From: Thermomicrobiales bacterium | GTDB lineage: Bacteria > Chloroflexota > Chloroflexia > Thermomicrobiales > UBA6265 | Assembly (NCBI GenBank): GCA_025937615.1 | Contig: JAICRA010000123.1 | Coordinates: 1 to 5,462 of the forward strand | DNA length: 5,462 bases | Direction of reading: 5' to 3' | Shown: in pieces, positions 1 to 5,462 of the stretch | How positions within the stretch are numbered: position 1 is the first letter of the stretch | How the letters are laid out: each line of letters begins with the position of its first letter | Translations under genes and position numbers: made by a program | The notes under the pieces: generated by a model | What the model was told of the DNA's origin: nothing | The model's database searches: none | The model's input: the letters and a program-made list of their open reading frames with translations, nothing else

Positions 1-593
1 CCAGGACGAGGGGGCCCGAGCACCTCCTCAGCAATCGCATGACCCCGCGCCCAAGTCACGGGGTCGCCGTCCTGCAGCTGGCTCCACAGCCCAATCGGAA
101 CACCGAGCTTGCGTGCCCGGTCTGGTAAGAAAGCCCTGCCACGGTTGAGATCAACTCGATAGGCGAGTACAGGCAGTGCGTGATCTCCCGGTTCGCAGGA
201 ACCGATCAGTGATCCAGGTAGCGAAATACGTTCGCCACCGAGCAATTCCGTCACGCGAACCTCATAGGGCAATACCGGGGCGATCACGCGGAGCGCCCGC
301 AGGACCTCGGCAGTACCCGCCGGTCCGAATATGTCGATTGGCTCCGTTCGACCTGAATTAGCGACAGCATGCAGGAGTCCTGGGAGTCCCGCGATGTGGT
401 CCGCATGGGCATGCGATATGCAGACTGCCGCGAGGCGCCGGAATCCCCAACCCGACTTTCGCCAGGCAATTTGCGTCCCCTCGCCACAATCGAAGAGAGT
501 CAGATGCCCATTTACCCGGATGAGAAGACTGGAGAGCCAGCGGCCAGGCAGCGGCATCATGCCGCCCGTCCCCAGCAACATGGCATCGATCAT
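1..593 (-). CDS. rnz: Ribonuclease Z (tRNase Z), 3' part beyond window edge
   Basis: Metallo-beta-lactamase-fold endonuclease that removes 3' trailers from tRNA precursors in the cytoplasm. The frame is open from the ATG at 593 to the left edge, giving 197 residues of a family usually near 300, so the C-terminal third (second metal-binding half) is missing from view. Seen directly: an N-terminal LGTGG strand-loop (residues 7-11), FDCGEGTQ (34-41), the zinc-binding HAHADH motif (61-66) followed by IAGLPGLL (67-74), the flexible-arm-side segment 85-126, and the third-motif histidine in GDHALPVLAYRV (His138, Tyr145). The segment from NRGRAFLPD through KLGVPIGLW (150-170) is typical of RNase Z rather than other MBL hydrolases. 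Canonical members have HGDH where this one has HADH; this is a mild variant. No clear Shine-Dalgarno precedes the ATG; another ATG lies at codon 5. Divergent from the rusA-like gene. Confidence 0.9.
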   Translation of the reverse strand, partial: MIDAMLLGTGGMMPLPGRWLSSLLIRVNGHLTLFDCGEGTQIAWRKSGWGFRRLAAVCISHAHADHIAGLPGLLHAVANSGRTEPIDIFGPAGTAEVLRALRVIAPVLPYEVRVTELLGGERISLPGSLIGSCEPGDHALPVLAYRVDLNRGRAFLPDRARKLGVPIGLWSQLQDGDPVTWARGHAIAEEVLGPPRP

Positions 594-738
594 TGAAGGT
601 GGCTGGGCAGGTCTAACGATCGCATGATTCAAGCATAGCGGCCACAAATCGCTTGGCTCGAGAGGGGACCGGCGAGGTTGCCCGAGCTCGCAGCCATCAG
701 TAGACTGGCTGCGCCCCGCTCAACAGAGATCAGGCTCC
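594..738. other. Divergent intergenic region between rnz and the rusA-like gene
   Basis: This 145-bp spacer must hold promoters for both divergent genes, but I could not identify a convincing -35/-10 pair on either strand. Its one clear element is the inverted repeat at 689-713. The frame of the downstream rusA-like gene is open back to a TGA at 625-627, but there is no ATG before 739 and no coding character in the extension. Confidence 0.6.
689..713. repeat. Perfect 8-bp inverted repeat with 9-nt loop
   Basis: CGCAGCCA at 689-696 pairs perfectly with TGGCTGCG at 706-713. It lies 25 bp upstream of the rusA-like start codon. No T-tract follows on either strand, so it does not look like an intrinsic terminator. 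It could be an operator for a dimeric regulator or a leader hairpin close to the ribosome binding region; the sequence does not decide between these. Confidence 0.6.
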
Positions 739-1197
739 ATGCAGCGCATTGCAGCCCGACCGGTAATTAGGTTTCAGATCCTCCTGCCGCTACCGCCTGG
801 AGTGAATAACCAGTACGTGAGCGTGGGCCGGCGGAGGGTCCTCAGCGCGCCGGCAAAAACCTTCAACCGTGATGTCGCCAAGTTGATCGCGGCGCAGCGA
901 ACCAGTGGCCAACTCTCGCCGGTGACCGAGCAGGCGTTAGCGAGTTCGCTCCTCGGCATATACCTCGTGTATTTTTTTGAGACGCCGCACCGAAGGGACC
1001 TCGACGGCGGCCTGAAAATCTGCTTGGACGCCCTTGCTCGGACAATCGGCTTCGACGACCGCGCGGTCGTCGATCTCCACCTCTCGAAGAAGATCGACCC
1101 CCTTCGCCCGCGAGTTGAAGTCGACATCGAGACGATCCCGGAGTGGGAGTTCGATCAGACCTATCTCTATCTCGGTCACCAAGGCCCGGACATCTAA
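739..1197 (+). CDS. RusA-family Holliday junction resolvase (endodeoxyribonuclease)
   Basis: Likely a dimeric, metal-dependent nuclease that cuts four-way DNA junctions. Family features seen: an N-terminal strand leading into LPPGVNNQY (residues 18-26), then a basic stretch, a second strand LLGIYLVYFFE (71-81), and the acidic core RDLDGGLK (86-93) with LDALA (96-100) and DDRAVVDLHLSKK (106-118). Asp87, Asp89 and Lys93 have the same spacing as the catalytic D70, D72 and K76 of E. coli RusA, and Asp106/Asp107 fall where D91 is expected, so the active site looks complete. At 152 residues it is slightly longer than phage RusA (about 120). The family usually has DN where this one has DG, a small deviation. 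The ATG at 739 is the first one in frame and has only a weak ribosome binding site. It ends 48 nt before guaA on the same strand. The neighbours are housekeeping genes, with no phage genes visible. Confidence 0.85.
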   Translation: MQRIAARPVIRFQILLPLPPGVNNQYVSVGRRRVLSAPAKTFNRDVAKLIAAQRTSGQLSPVTEQALASSLLGIYLVYFFETPHRRDLDGGLKICLDALARTIGFDDRAVVDLHLSKKIDPLRPRVEVDIETIPEWEFDQTYLYLGHQGPDI

Positions 1198-1245
1198 CCC
1201 GCCGGAGTTTGGTTTCAGAACCGCGAAAAGCGGTCAGGAGCGTCG

Positions 1246-2838
1246 ATGAAGGCTTCAGCACTTCCTACGATCACCGGAACCGGGGATGAGGGAAGCATCG
1301 ACCATCGCTTCGACACAATCGTAGTGCTCGATTTCGGCAGTCAGTACAGCCAACTGATTGCCCGCCGCGTTCGTGAAGCGGGGGTCTACAGCATCCTCCT
1401 GCCGTGGGATACGAGCTGGGAGGAGATTGCGCGCTTGCAGCCGAAGGGCATCATTCTGTCCGGTGGACCGGCAAGTGTCTATGACGAGGGAGCCCCCTCG
1501 CTGCCGACCTGGGTCCTGCGCGTGGACGCCCCTGTACTCGGCATCTGTTACGGCATGCAGCTGATCGCTCGCGCGCTCGACGGAGGTGTTGAGCCAGCCG
1601 CTCGTCGTGAATACGGCCCGGCGACGATTGAGGTGACCCAACAGTCCCCTCTCTTCCGAAACCTGCCCCCTTCGCTCGATGTCTGGATGAGCCACGGTGA
1701 TCACGTCACGCGGCTCCCGACCGGCTACGTTGGGATAGCCCGCACGAACAATGCTCCGATTGCCGGTATGACTGACGGCCGGCGTTTTGGCATCCAATTC
1801 CATCCGGAGGTGGTGCACACCCCGCTTGGCCGAGACCTGTTGCGCAATTTCCTCGTCGACGTCTGCAATTGTCGAACAGACTGGACCGCCGAGCACTTCA
1901 TCGACAGTGCCATCCGGCAGATCCGGGAGAGGGTTGGAGACGGTCGGGTGCTGCTCGGTCTCAGTGGGGGCGTGGACTCATCCGTCGCGGCTGCCCTCAT
2001 TCACCGCGCAATCGGCGATCGCTTGACCCCGGTCTTCGTCGACAACGGCCTGCTGCGTCTCGGGGAGGCCGACCTCGTGCGCGACGTCTTCGGCCGCGCT
2101 TTCGGCATGAATCTCATCTTTGTCGACGCGAGCGAGCGATTTCTCAACCGTCTGGAGGGCGTCGTCGACCCTGAGGAGAAACGAAGGATCGTCGGCGATG
2201 AGTTCATCCGGACCTTCGAGGCGCAGGCGGCTCTCCACGGACCATTCGATTTTCTGGCACAGGGCACGCTCTATCCGGATGTCATCGAAAGCACCGCGCC
2301 GGATACCAAGTCCGCGGTCAAGATCAAGACCCATCACAACGTCGGCGGTCTACCCACCGACCTCACGTTTTCCCTCGTCGAGCCATTACGCTATCTCTTC
2401 AAGGACGAAGTTCGCGATGTCGGCCGCGCTCTCGGTCTGCCTGCCGAAATCGTCCAACGCCAACCTTTCCCGGGTCCGGGCCTCGCCGTTCGCATCATCG
2501 GCCAGGTCACGAAGGAAGATCTCGATTTGCTGCGTTGCGCTGACGCGGTGGTGCGCGAAGAGGTCGACCTCTTGGGCGGCACTATGGAGGTCTGGCAATA
2601 TTTCGCCGTCCTCTTACCCATTCGCACAGTTGGCGTCATGGGAGACTACCGAACATACGGACGCGTATGTGCAGTCAGAGCGGTCACGTCGGAAGACGCG
2701 ATGACCGCCGACTGGGCACGACTCCCTCATGAAGTACTGGCACGCATCAGCAATCGCATCGTGAACGAGGTGCACGGTATCACCCGCGTGGTCTATGACA
2801 TCTCTTCGAAGCCGCCAGCAACGATCGAATGGGAATAG
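1246..2838 (+). CDS. guaA: GMP synthase (glutamine-hydrolysing)
   Basis: Converts XMP, ATP and glutamine to GMP, the last step of de novo guanine nucleotide synthesis in the cytoplasm. The 530 residues match the usual length (E. coli 525). Class I glutamine amidotransferase domain, about 23-206: LDFGSQYSQ (28-36), catalytic Cys101 in GICYGMQ, and His186/Glu188 in FHPEV complete the triad. ATP-pyrophosphatase domain, about 210-405: the P-loop SGGVDSS at 240-246 and the signature [12 protein letters not shown]. Dimerisation domain, about 405-530: [13 protein letters not shown] (405-417) and the canonical C-terminal end KPPATIEWE. The N-terminus carries about 10 more residues than the E. coli protein before the first strand. 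The ATG at 1246 has the Shine-Dalgarno AGGAG at 1236-1240, 5 nt upstream. All expected catalytic residues are present, so this should be a functional enzyme, probably co-transcribed with the rusA-like gene. Confidence 0.98.
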   Translation: MKASALPTITGTGDEGSIDHRFDTIVVLDFGSQYSQLIARRVREAGVYSILLPWDTSWEEIARLQPKGIILSGGPASVYDEGAPSLPTWVLRVDAPVLGICYGMQLIARALDGGVEPAARREYGPATIEVTQQSPLFRNLPPSLDVWMSHGDHVTRLPTGYVGIARTNNAPIAGMTDGRRFGIQFHPEVVHTPLGRDLLRNFLVDVCNCRTDWTAEHFIDSAIRQIRERVGDGRVLLGLSGGVDSSVAAALIHRAIGDRLTPVFVDNGLLRLGEADLVRDVFGRAFGMNLIFVDASERFLNRLEGVVDPEEKRRIVGDEFIRTFEAQAALHGPFDFLAQGTLYPDVIESTAPDTKSAVKIKTHHNVGGLPTDLTFSLVEPLRYLFKDEVRDVGRALGLPAEIVQRQPFPGPGLAVRIIGQVTKEDLDLLRCADAVVREEVDLLGGTMEVWQYFAVLLPIRTVGVMGDYRTYGRVCAVRAVTSEDAMTADWARLPHEVLARISNRIVNEVHGITRVVYDISSKPPATIEWE

Positions 2839-2856
2839 GGACCGGCGTCGCACGGA

Positions 2857-2899
2857 CGGTTGGACCGCTACTGGTACCATGGAGCCAGTGATTCGACCG
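2857..2899 (+). other. Possible stem-loop between guaA and the selenoprotein gene
   Basis: In the 117-nt gap after guaA, ACTGG (2870-2874) pairs with CCAGT (2885-2889), and CGGT (2857-2860) can extend the structure with ACCG (2896-2899) around internal loops. There is no T-tract after it, so it is not a normal intrinsic terminator. It may be an RNA-processing or weak termination element, or chance in GC-rich DNA. Confidence 0.25.
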
Positions 2900-2944
2900 G
2901 AGCGGCATTGGATCGACGAGCGTGAACCGGCCGCCCCGGAGTAA

Positions 2945-2950
2945 AGAGGA
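2945..2950 (+). promoter_or_regulatory. Shine-Dalgarno deciding the upstream start of the selenoprotein
   Basis: AGAGGA lies 5 nt before the ATG at 2956. This supports initiation upstream of the in-frame TGA; the ATG at 3091, which a conventional gene caller would choose, sits in the middle of the glutaredoxin fold and has no comparable site. Confidence 0.65.
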
Positions 2951-2955
2951 TATCG

Positions 2956-3510
2956 ATGACGGACGCTGCTCCTCAGGTCACCGTTTACACCACCAACACC
3001 TGACCATGGTGCGATAGAGCTAAGGAGTTCCTTAGCCGAAACAAAGTCCCCTTCGTTGAAAAGGACGTCGCCAAGGACTACCAGGCGGCGATGGAGATGA
3101 TTCGCATCAGTGGTCAACAAGGCGTGCCAGTCACTGTCGCCAATGGCGACGTCATTCTGGGATTCGACCAGCGGAAATTCGCGAAGCTAGCGGAAAAGTT
3201 CGCGGGTCCGAAGCGGCCCCCGCTCGGGATTCTGGCCGCGGATGCCGAAGAGTATCTGGCCAAGCATCCGGAGAAAGCGGAGAAGGTACCCGCCGGAACA
3301 AAAGGCGTCTATGTCGGCAATGTCCGACCGAAGACCGTCGCTGCCCGGGGAGGTCTCAAGCCTGGAGACATCATCACTAGCTTCGCCGGGAAACGGGTGC
3401 GGACGATGACCGCGCTCGACCAGATGGTTGAGACCCTCAAGGCCGGAGACCAAGCGACCGCAAAGTACATCCGGGACGGGGAAAATCAGTCGATTGTCCT
3501 TCAGTTCTAG
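2956..3510 (+). CDS. Selenocysteine glutaredoxin fused to a PDZ domain (UGA at codon 16 recoded)
   Basis: Predicted 184-residue thiol/selenol oxidoreductase. Residues 1-82 form a glutaredoxin fold: first strand QVTVYTTNT (7-15), then TGA at codon 16 followed by P-W-C (17-19), a helix RAKEFLSRN, strand VPFVEKDV, the conserved GVP cis-proline loop (56-58), and GFDQRKFAKL at the end. The active site therefore reads UPWC where the family has CPWC or CPYC, with Sec16 as nucleophile and Cys19 as resolving residue. Residues about 88-184 form a bacterial PDZ domain: PPLGI (88-92, binding loop), GVYVGNVRPKTVAARGGLKPGDII (split over 117-140), then VRTMTALDQMV and the last strands ending VLQF. No signal peptide or membrane segment is visible, so it is probably cytoplasmic. 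TGA at 3001-3003 is the only interruption. A SECIS-like hairpin follows it. The PDZ partner and substrate are unknown. The alternative is a nonsense mutation in a Cys codon. Seen: frame, motifs and hairpin. Inferred: Sec insertion. Confidence 0.85.
3001..3003 (+). other. In-frame TGA, predicted selenocysteine codon (Sec16)
   Basis: The TGA occupies the N-terminal cysteine position of the glutaredoxin C-P-W-C active site, the position most often replaced by selenocysteine in thioredoxin-fold proteins. The next base is C, a context generally poor for release. The frame continues with 168 intact, family-like codons to the TAG at 3508-3510. Confidence 0.85.
3019..3036 (+). promoter_or_regulatory. 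Predicted bacterial SECIS element
   Basis: GCTAAGG (3019-3025) pairs perfectly with CCTTAGC (3030-3036) around the 4-nt loop AGTT (3026-3029). The loop starts 22 nt after the TGA, inside the spacing range described for bacterial SECIS elements (roughly 16-37 nt), and it has a G at its second position, matching the conserved loop guanine recognised by SelB. The hairpin lies within the coding region, as is normal in bacteria. I see no clear bulged U or extended lower stem like that of E. coli fdhF. Confidence 0.75.
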
Positions 3511-3564
3511 CCGTGCCCCCGAGCATTCGCGCCTGGCTTGGTTACCGCATAGGGCTGGCGTGAT

Positions 3565-4035
3565 ATGGAGTCTCTCAGCAACCTCGAAGCCATTCAGCGC
3601 CTGGCGCTAGCCATGGTCGTCGGCGCTCTGCTTGGGATCGAGCGTGAGCGCCTCGACCGGCCGGCGGGCTTGCGGACCTACATGTTAGTGGTCGAAGGCG
3701 CGTGCCTCTTCATGATCTGCGCCATCCTCCTTGCGGAGCAGGTTGCCATAGCCGGAGGCGTCTCGGATCCCGGTCGCATTGCGTCCACGGTCGTCCAGGG
3801 CATCGGATTCATCGCCGCTGGTGTGATTCTCACCACTGGCAAACAAGTCATCGGACTGACGACCGCCGCTGGTCTCTGGGTCGCGACCGCGCTGGGGCTG
3901 CTGATTGGCGCGGGTTTCTATGTCGTCGCTGTCATTGCCACGGTCGCAACCATCGTTGCCCTGGTCACGCTCAGGCAGCTCGAGCTCCGTTTTCTGGGCA
4001 GCAAGTCAGGCGGCGGCACCGATTCTTCCGAGTAA
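3565..4035 (+). CDS. MgtC/SapB-family membrane protein
   Basis: Integral cytoplasmic-membrane protein of 156 residues. Family signatures seen in order: GALLGIERERLDRPAGLRTYMLV (split over 20-42), a glycine-rich helix to about 60, DPGRIASTVVQGIGFIAAGVIL (split over 68-89), and GLTTAAGLWVATALGLLIGAGFY (split over 97-119). About five hydrophobic segments are visible: 13-25, 39-62, 74-91, 97-115 and 117-136, then a short charged tail. It corresponds to the membrane domain only; the C-terminal ACT-like cytosolic domain of Salmonella MgtC is absent. MgtC proteins are linked to survival at low magnesium and modulation of F-ATPase, but most environmental homologues have no known role, so the function here is uncertain. 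The start is fixed by an in-frame TAG at 3550-3552, 12 nt before the ATG; the ribosome binding site is weak. Lies 54 nt after the selenoprotein gene on the same strand, and is convergent with trmH. Confidence 0.9.
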   Translation: MESLSNLEAIQRLALAMVVGALLGIERERLDRPAGLRTYMLVVEGACLFMICAILLAEQVAIAGGVSDPGRIASTVVQGIGFIAAGVILTTGKQVIGLTTAAGLWVATALGLLIGAGFYVVAVIATVATIVALVTLRQLELRFLGSKSGGGTDSSE

Positions 4036-4058
4036 CGCTGCCGGTACGCGACTCGCGG

Positions 4059-4715
4059 CTAGCGGCGAAGCCAGTCTTCTTCCAGGGTCCGCAATCGATG
4101 TGAATCGATCTTCGAATAGTCGTAGTCACCGGCGGCGGCTCGCTGGCGAAATGCTTCATAGAGACAGACAGCGCAGGCGACTGAGACATTCAAGCTCTCT
4201 ACCATCCCCGCCATGGGGATCTGCAGTGCCCCATCGGCAGTGTCCCGAGCCTCAGTGGAGACCCCCCGCATCTCGTTGCCGAGGACCAGCGCAACTGGCT
4301 GCCTGAGATCCCAGTCATAGAGGGGGCGAGAATCGGGTCCGATGCTTGTGACCAGAATGGAGAAACCTTCCGCTCTCAATCGCGTGAAACATTCGGCAAG
4401 TGAATCGTGGCGCTGGACTTCCACCCACTTTGCCCCGCTGGCCGAGGTCTGCCTTGCAAACGCCCCTGCTGGTGGCTCTTCCATCGTGTATACGGCGTGT
4501 GCCCGCAGCACGCCAACCCCGTCGCAGGAGCGGAGAATGGCACTGACGTTATGCGGGTCGTGCACGTTTTCCAGGACAACCGTCAGATCTGGCTGACGTC
4601 GCGCCAGCACGGACCGGATGCGCGCTTGACGTCGCTCGGTCCGCGGCCACCGTCGAGATTTGAGCGGCTGCGTCCTGGATAGCGCTTGCCGGTCAGCGGC
4701 CTCGGGTGCATTCAC
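4059..4715 (-). CDS. trmH: tRNA (guanosine-2'-O)-methyltransferase, TrmH type
   Basis: SPOUT-fold enzyme expected to methylate the ribose of G18 in the D-loop of tRNAs, using S-adenosylmethionine. Of 218 residues, 32-60 closely resemble E. coli TrmH: LARRQPDLTVVLENVHDPHNVSAI (split over 37-60), with Asn56 and the catalytic Arg62 in ILRSCD. Motif 2 is VLGNEMRGVS (144-153), and motif 3 is IPMAGMVESLNVSVACAV (166-183) with the conserved Ser174 and Asn176 of the knot. About 25 basic residues precede the usual family start, and the C-terminus after RQRAAAG is shorter than in E. coli. Initiation is at GTG 4715, overlapping the stop of the upstream zinc-ribbon gene by 4 nt (GTGA); GGAGGG at 4726-4731 is a possible ribosome binding site. 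No other plausible start keeps motif 1. The close match to TrmH in the LARRQPDLTV region makes an rRNA-specific SpoU paralogue less likely. Confidence 0.93.
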   Translation of the reverse strand: MNAPEAADRQALSRTQPLKSRRWPRTERRQARIRSVLARRQPDLTVVLENVHDPHNVSAILRSCDGVGVLRAHAVYTMEEPPAGAFARQTSASGAKWVEVQRHDSLAECFTRLRAEGFSILVTSIGPDSRPLYDWDLRQPVALVLGNEMRGVSTEARDTADGALQIPMAGMVESLNVSVACAVCLYEAFRQRAAAGDYDYSKIDSHRLRTLEEDWLRR

Positions 4716-4987
4716 TTTCCTTTGGCCCTCCGGTGGCGGCGCGGTGATTCATGTTTCGCTCCCTGTCGGCTGCCGGTGATTACAATTCGCCAGAAGTTCC
4801 CAGGCAAGTCCATCTGACACGGGAGCCACTCATCGGTGTAGCCGACCTTACGCAGGGTTTCGATCTCTTCCCCGCCGGCCTCTCCTTTGTCATACCGGTG
4901 CTCTTCGCCACACAGCGGGCACCGAGCAACCACCACTACTCGTCCCCGTTCCGTCCTTATCTGGCCCCGCCCCCGCGACAGACTCAT
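4712..4987 (-). CDS. Small zinc-ribbon protein of unknown function
   Basis: A 91-residue protein with the metal-binding knuckle CPLCGEEH (Cys23, Cys26, His30) and a further cysteine at LPCQ (Cys57) followed by GNFWRIVI (63-70). This suggests a one-zinc ribbon with ligands C-x2-C, possibly His30, and Cys57. The N-terminus (residues 1-16) and the C-terminal 20 residues are strongly basic, which fits nucleic-acid binding, but that is inference. I do not recognise a named family. The ATG at 4987 is preferred over the GTG at 4993 because GAGGG (4993-4997) stands 5 nt before it. The stop codon overlaps the GTG start of trmH by 4 nt, indicating translational coupling and supporting that this is a real gene. 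A link to tRNA modification is suggested only by this coupling. Confidence 0.65.
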   Translation of the reverse strand: MSLSRGRGQIRTERGRVVVVARCPLCGEEHRYDKGEAGGEEIETLRKVGYTDEWLPCQMDLPGNFWRIVITGSRQGAKHESPRRHRRAKGK

Positions 4988-4992
4988 GGCCA

Positions 4993-4997
4993 CCCTC
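4993..4997 (-). promoter_or_regulatory. Shine-Dalgarno of the zinc-ribbon gene
   Basis: On the minus strand GAGGG (4997 to 4993) lies 5 nt before ATG 4987. The competing GTG at 4993 would overlap this site, so the ATG is the better start. Confidence 0.55.
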
Positions 4998-5181
4998 GTC
5001 GCACAGTCGCTGGCTTACCGCCACTGGCAAGACTACGAACCCGATGCAACCAGGGCAAGCCTCGCGTATCTTGGGCAAGAATCGCGTCATCTTCGATAGG
5101 CCTCCCGGCTCTGGACAAACAACGCAAGGTCCCGTCGACAGGTTGTTTCAGTCGAGCAACTCCATGAGCCAGTGCCCGGAT

Positions 5182-5193
5182 GCGTACGTACGC
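5182..5193. repeat. Perfect 12-nt palindrome
   Basis: GCGTACGTACGC is identical to its reverse complement. It lies in non-coding DNA between divergent genes and upstream of a -10-like sequence, a position suited to an operator for a dimeric regulator. No regulator is known from the window. Confidence 0.5.
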
Positions 5194-5272
5194 GCGAAAT
5201 TTGGGCCTGGGGAACCGGCAGTCGTGATAAACTGGTCAAGTGCCCTGCGTTCAGTGGTGCCGGCAAGCAAAC

Positions 5273-5321
5273 GGCTAGAGCAAACTCTTCGTTTGCAGCC
5301 AGGGACAGAGCTACCCCCTGG
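5273..5321 (+). other. Two adjacent hairpins, possible structured leader
   Basis: First hairpin: GCAAAC (5280-5285) with GTTTGC (5291-5296) around a TCTTC loop, extended by GGCT (5273-5276) with AGCC (5297-5300) across an AGA bulge. Second hairpin: CCAGGG (5299-5304) with CCCTGG (5316-5321) around an 11-nt loop. They share bases 5299-5300, so the two full-length forms compete at their junction. They lie 76-124 nt before the possible GTG start at 5397. No T-tract follows. I could not match a known riboswitch or T-box. Confidence 0.4.
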
Positions 5322-5396
5322 TCTCCACGCGGTTAATAGTTGTGACTTGTATCGTCGGTGTCGCGATCGAGAGGATCGGGCAAGAGGGAAGATACC

Positions 5397-5462
5397 GTGC
5401 TGAATCCTCGGCCGAAGATTGCGAATGTACTTGGGTCTCGAGCCGGAATACGCTCCCGGACA
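5397..5462 (+). CDS. Possible start of a gene leaving the right edge
   Basis: GTG at 5397 opens a frame of 22 codons to the window end, beginning (M)LNPRPKIANVLGSRAG. AGAGGG at 5383-5388 lies 8 nt upstream, a good ribosome binding site. The stretch is too short to recognise a family. Its placement after a long non-coding region with hairpins fits a first gene of a transcript, but it could be a chance frame. Confidence 0.35.
   Translation, partial: MLNPRPKIANVLGSRAGIRSRT

Larger units (their letters stand above)
4988..5396. other. Intergenic region of about 400 bp without a convincing gene
   Basis: The open frames here (for example plus 5044-5403 and minus 4890-5090) have no recognisable domain, low-complexity or unlikely compositions and no good ribosome binding sites, so I do not call them. 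The stretch separates a minus-strand gene pair from a possible plus-strand gene at the right edge and should hold promoters for both. It contains a perfect palindrome (5182-5193), a weak -10-like TGATAAACT (5225-5233) and two hairpins (5273-5321). No tRNA, rRNA or known riboswitch consensus was recognised. Confidence 0.55.

Noticed and set aside
1211..1234. Two short overlapping hairpins before the guaA Shine-Dalgarno as a riboswitch or attenuator
   Set aside because: GGTT/AACC and ACCGC/GCGGT stems of 4-5 bp are expected by chance, and the 48-nt gap is too small for a known purine riboswitch.
1255..1896. 213-codon open frame antisense to guaA
   Set aside because: It lies wholly opposite the guaA coding sequence and shows no recognisable domain; it is a typical high-GC shadow frame.
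3091..3510. Gene starting at ATG 3091 as a complete 139-residue protein
   Set aside because: This start lies in the middle of the glutaredoxin fold and loses the active site; the frame upstream to 2956 is coherent and has a Shine-Dalgarno.
2956..3510. Pseudogene by nonsense mutation of the catalytic Cys codon
   Set aside because: TGA is only one base from TGC/TGT, so this cannot be excluded, but the exact active-site position, the intact remainder and the SECIS-like hairpin favour recoding.
4036..4058. CGCG-ACT-CGCG mini-hairpin between convergent mgtC-like and trmH genes as a bidirectional terminator
   Set aside because: Only 4 bp with a 3-nt loop and no T-tract on either strand.
5235..5340. 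tRNA, including tRNA-Sec, in the hairpin region
   Set aside because: No GTTCGA T-loop, no plausible anticodon arm with TCA, and no acceptor stem pairing was found.
5044..5403. 119-codon plus-strand open frame
   Set aside because: No recognisable motif, unlikely composition, no ribosome binding site, and it runs through the two hairpins.

Overview
The window is about 60% GC and carries densely packed housekeeping genes with little intergenic DNA. Protein flavours (a tRNase Z, a bacterial-type GuaA, a small MgtC-like membrane protein, a glutaredoxin-PDZ fusion) suggest a Gram-positive-branch or Chloroflexota/Thermomicrobia-like bacterium. That placement is an impression from the sequences, not a database result.

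Layout from left to right. Positions 1-593, minus strand: 5' part of a ribonuclease Z gene that runs off the left edge. Positions 594-738: divergent intergenic spacer with a perfect 8-bp inverted repeat. Positions 739-1197, plus: RusA-family Holliday junction resolvase. Positions 1246-2838, plus: guaA, a complete GMP synthase. Positions 2956-3510, plus: a two-domain redox protein whose reading frame is interrupted only by one TGA, at 3001-3003. Positions 3565-4035, plus: MgtC/SapB-like membrane protein. Positions 4059-4715, minus: TrmH-type tRNA 2'-O-methyltransferase, preceded with a 4-nt overlap by a 91-residue zinc-ribbon protein (4712-4987, minus). Positions 4988-5396: about 400 bp without a convincing gene but with a palindrome and two hairpins. 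Positions 5397-5462, plus: the possible start of a gene leaving the right edge.

The main discovery is the gene at 2956-3510. A start-at-ATG annotation would give only a 139-residue protein from 3091. Reading from the ATG at 2956, which has its own Shine-Dalgarno, gives a glutaredoxin whose active site reads T-[TGA]-P-W-C. The TGA sits exactly where the nucleophilic cysteine of the CPWC motif belongs, the frame is intact on both sides, and a perfect 7-bp stem with an AGUU loop follows 22 nt after the TGA, as expected for a bacterial SECIS element. The best reading is a selenocysteine glutaredoxin (UPWC) fused to a C-terminal PDZ domain. This implies that the host has the SelA/SelB/SelC/SelD machinery, none of which lies in the window.

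The other genes do not form an obvious pathway. rusA-like and guaA are 48 nt apart and probably co-transcribed; the selenoprotein and the mgtC-like gene follow on the same strand with gaps of 117 and 54 nt. The zinc-ribbon gene and trmH form a translationally coupled pair on the opposite strand, convergent with mgtC.
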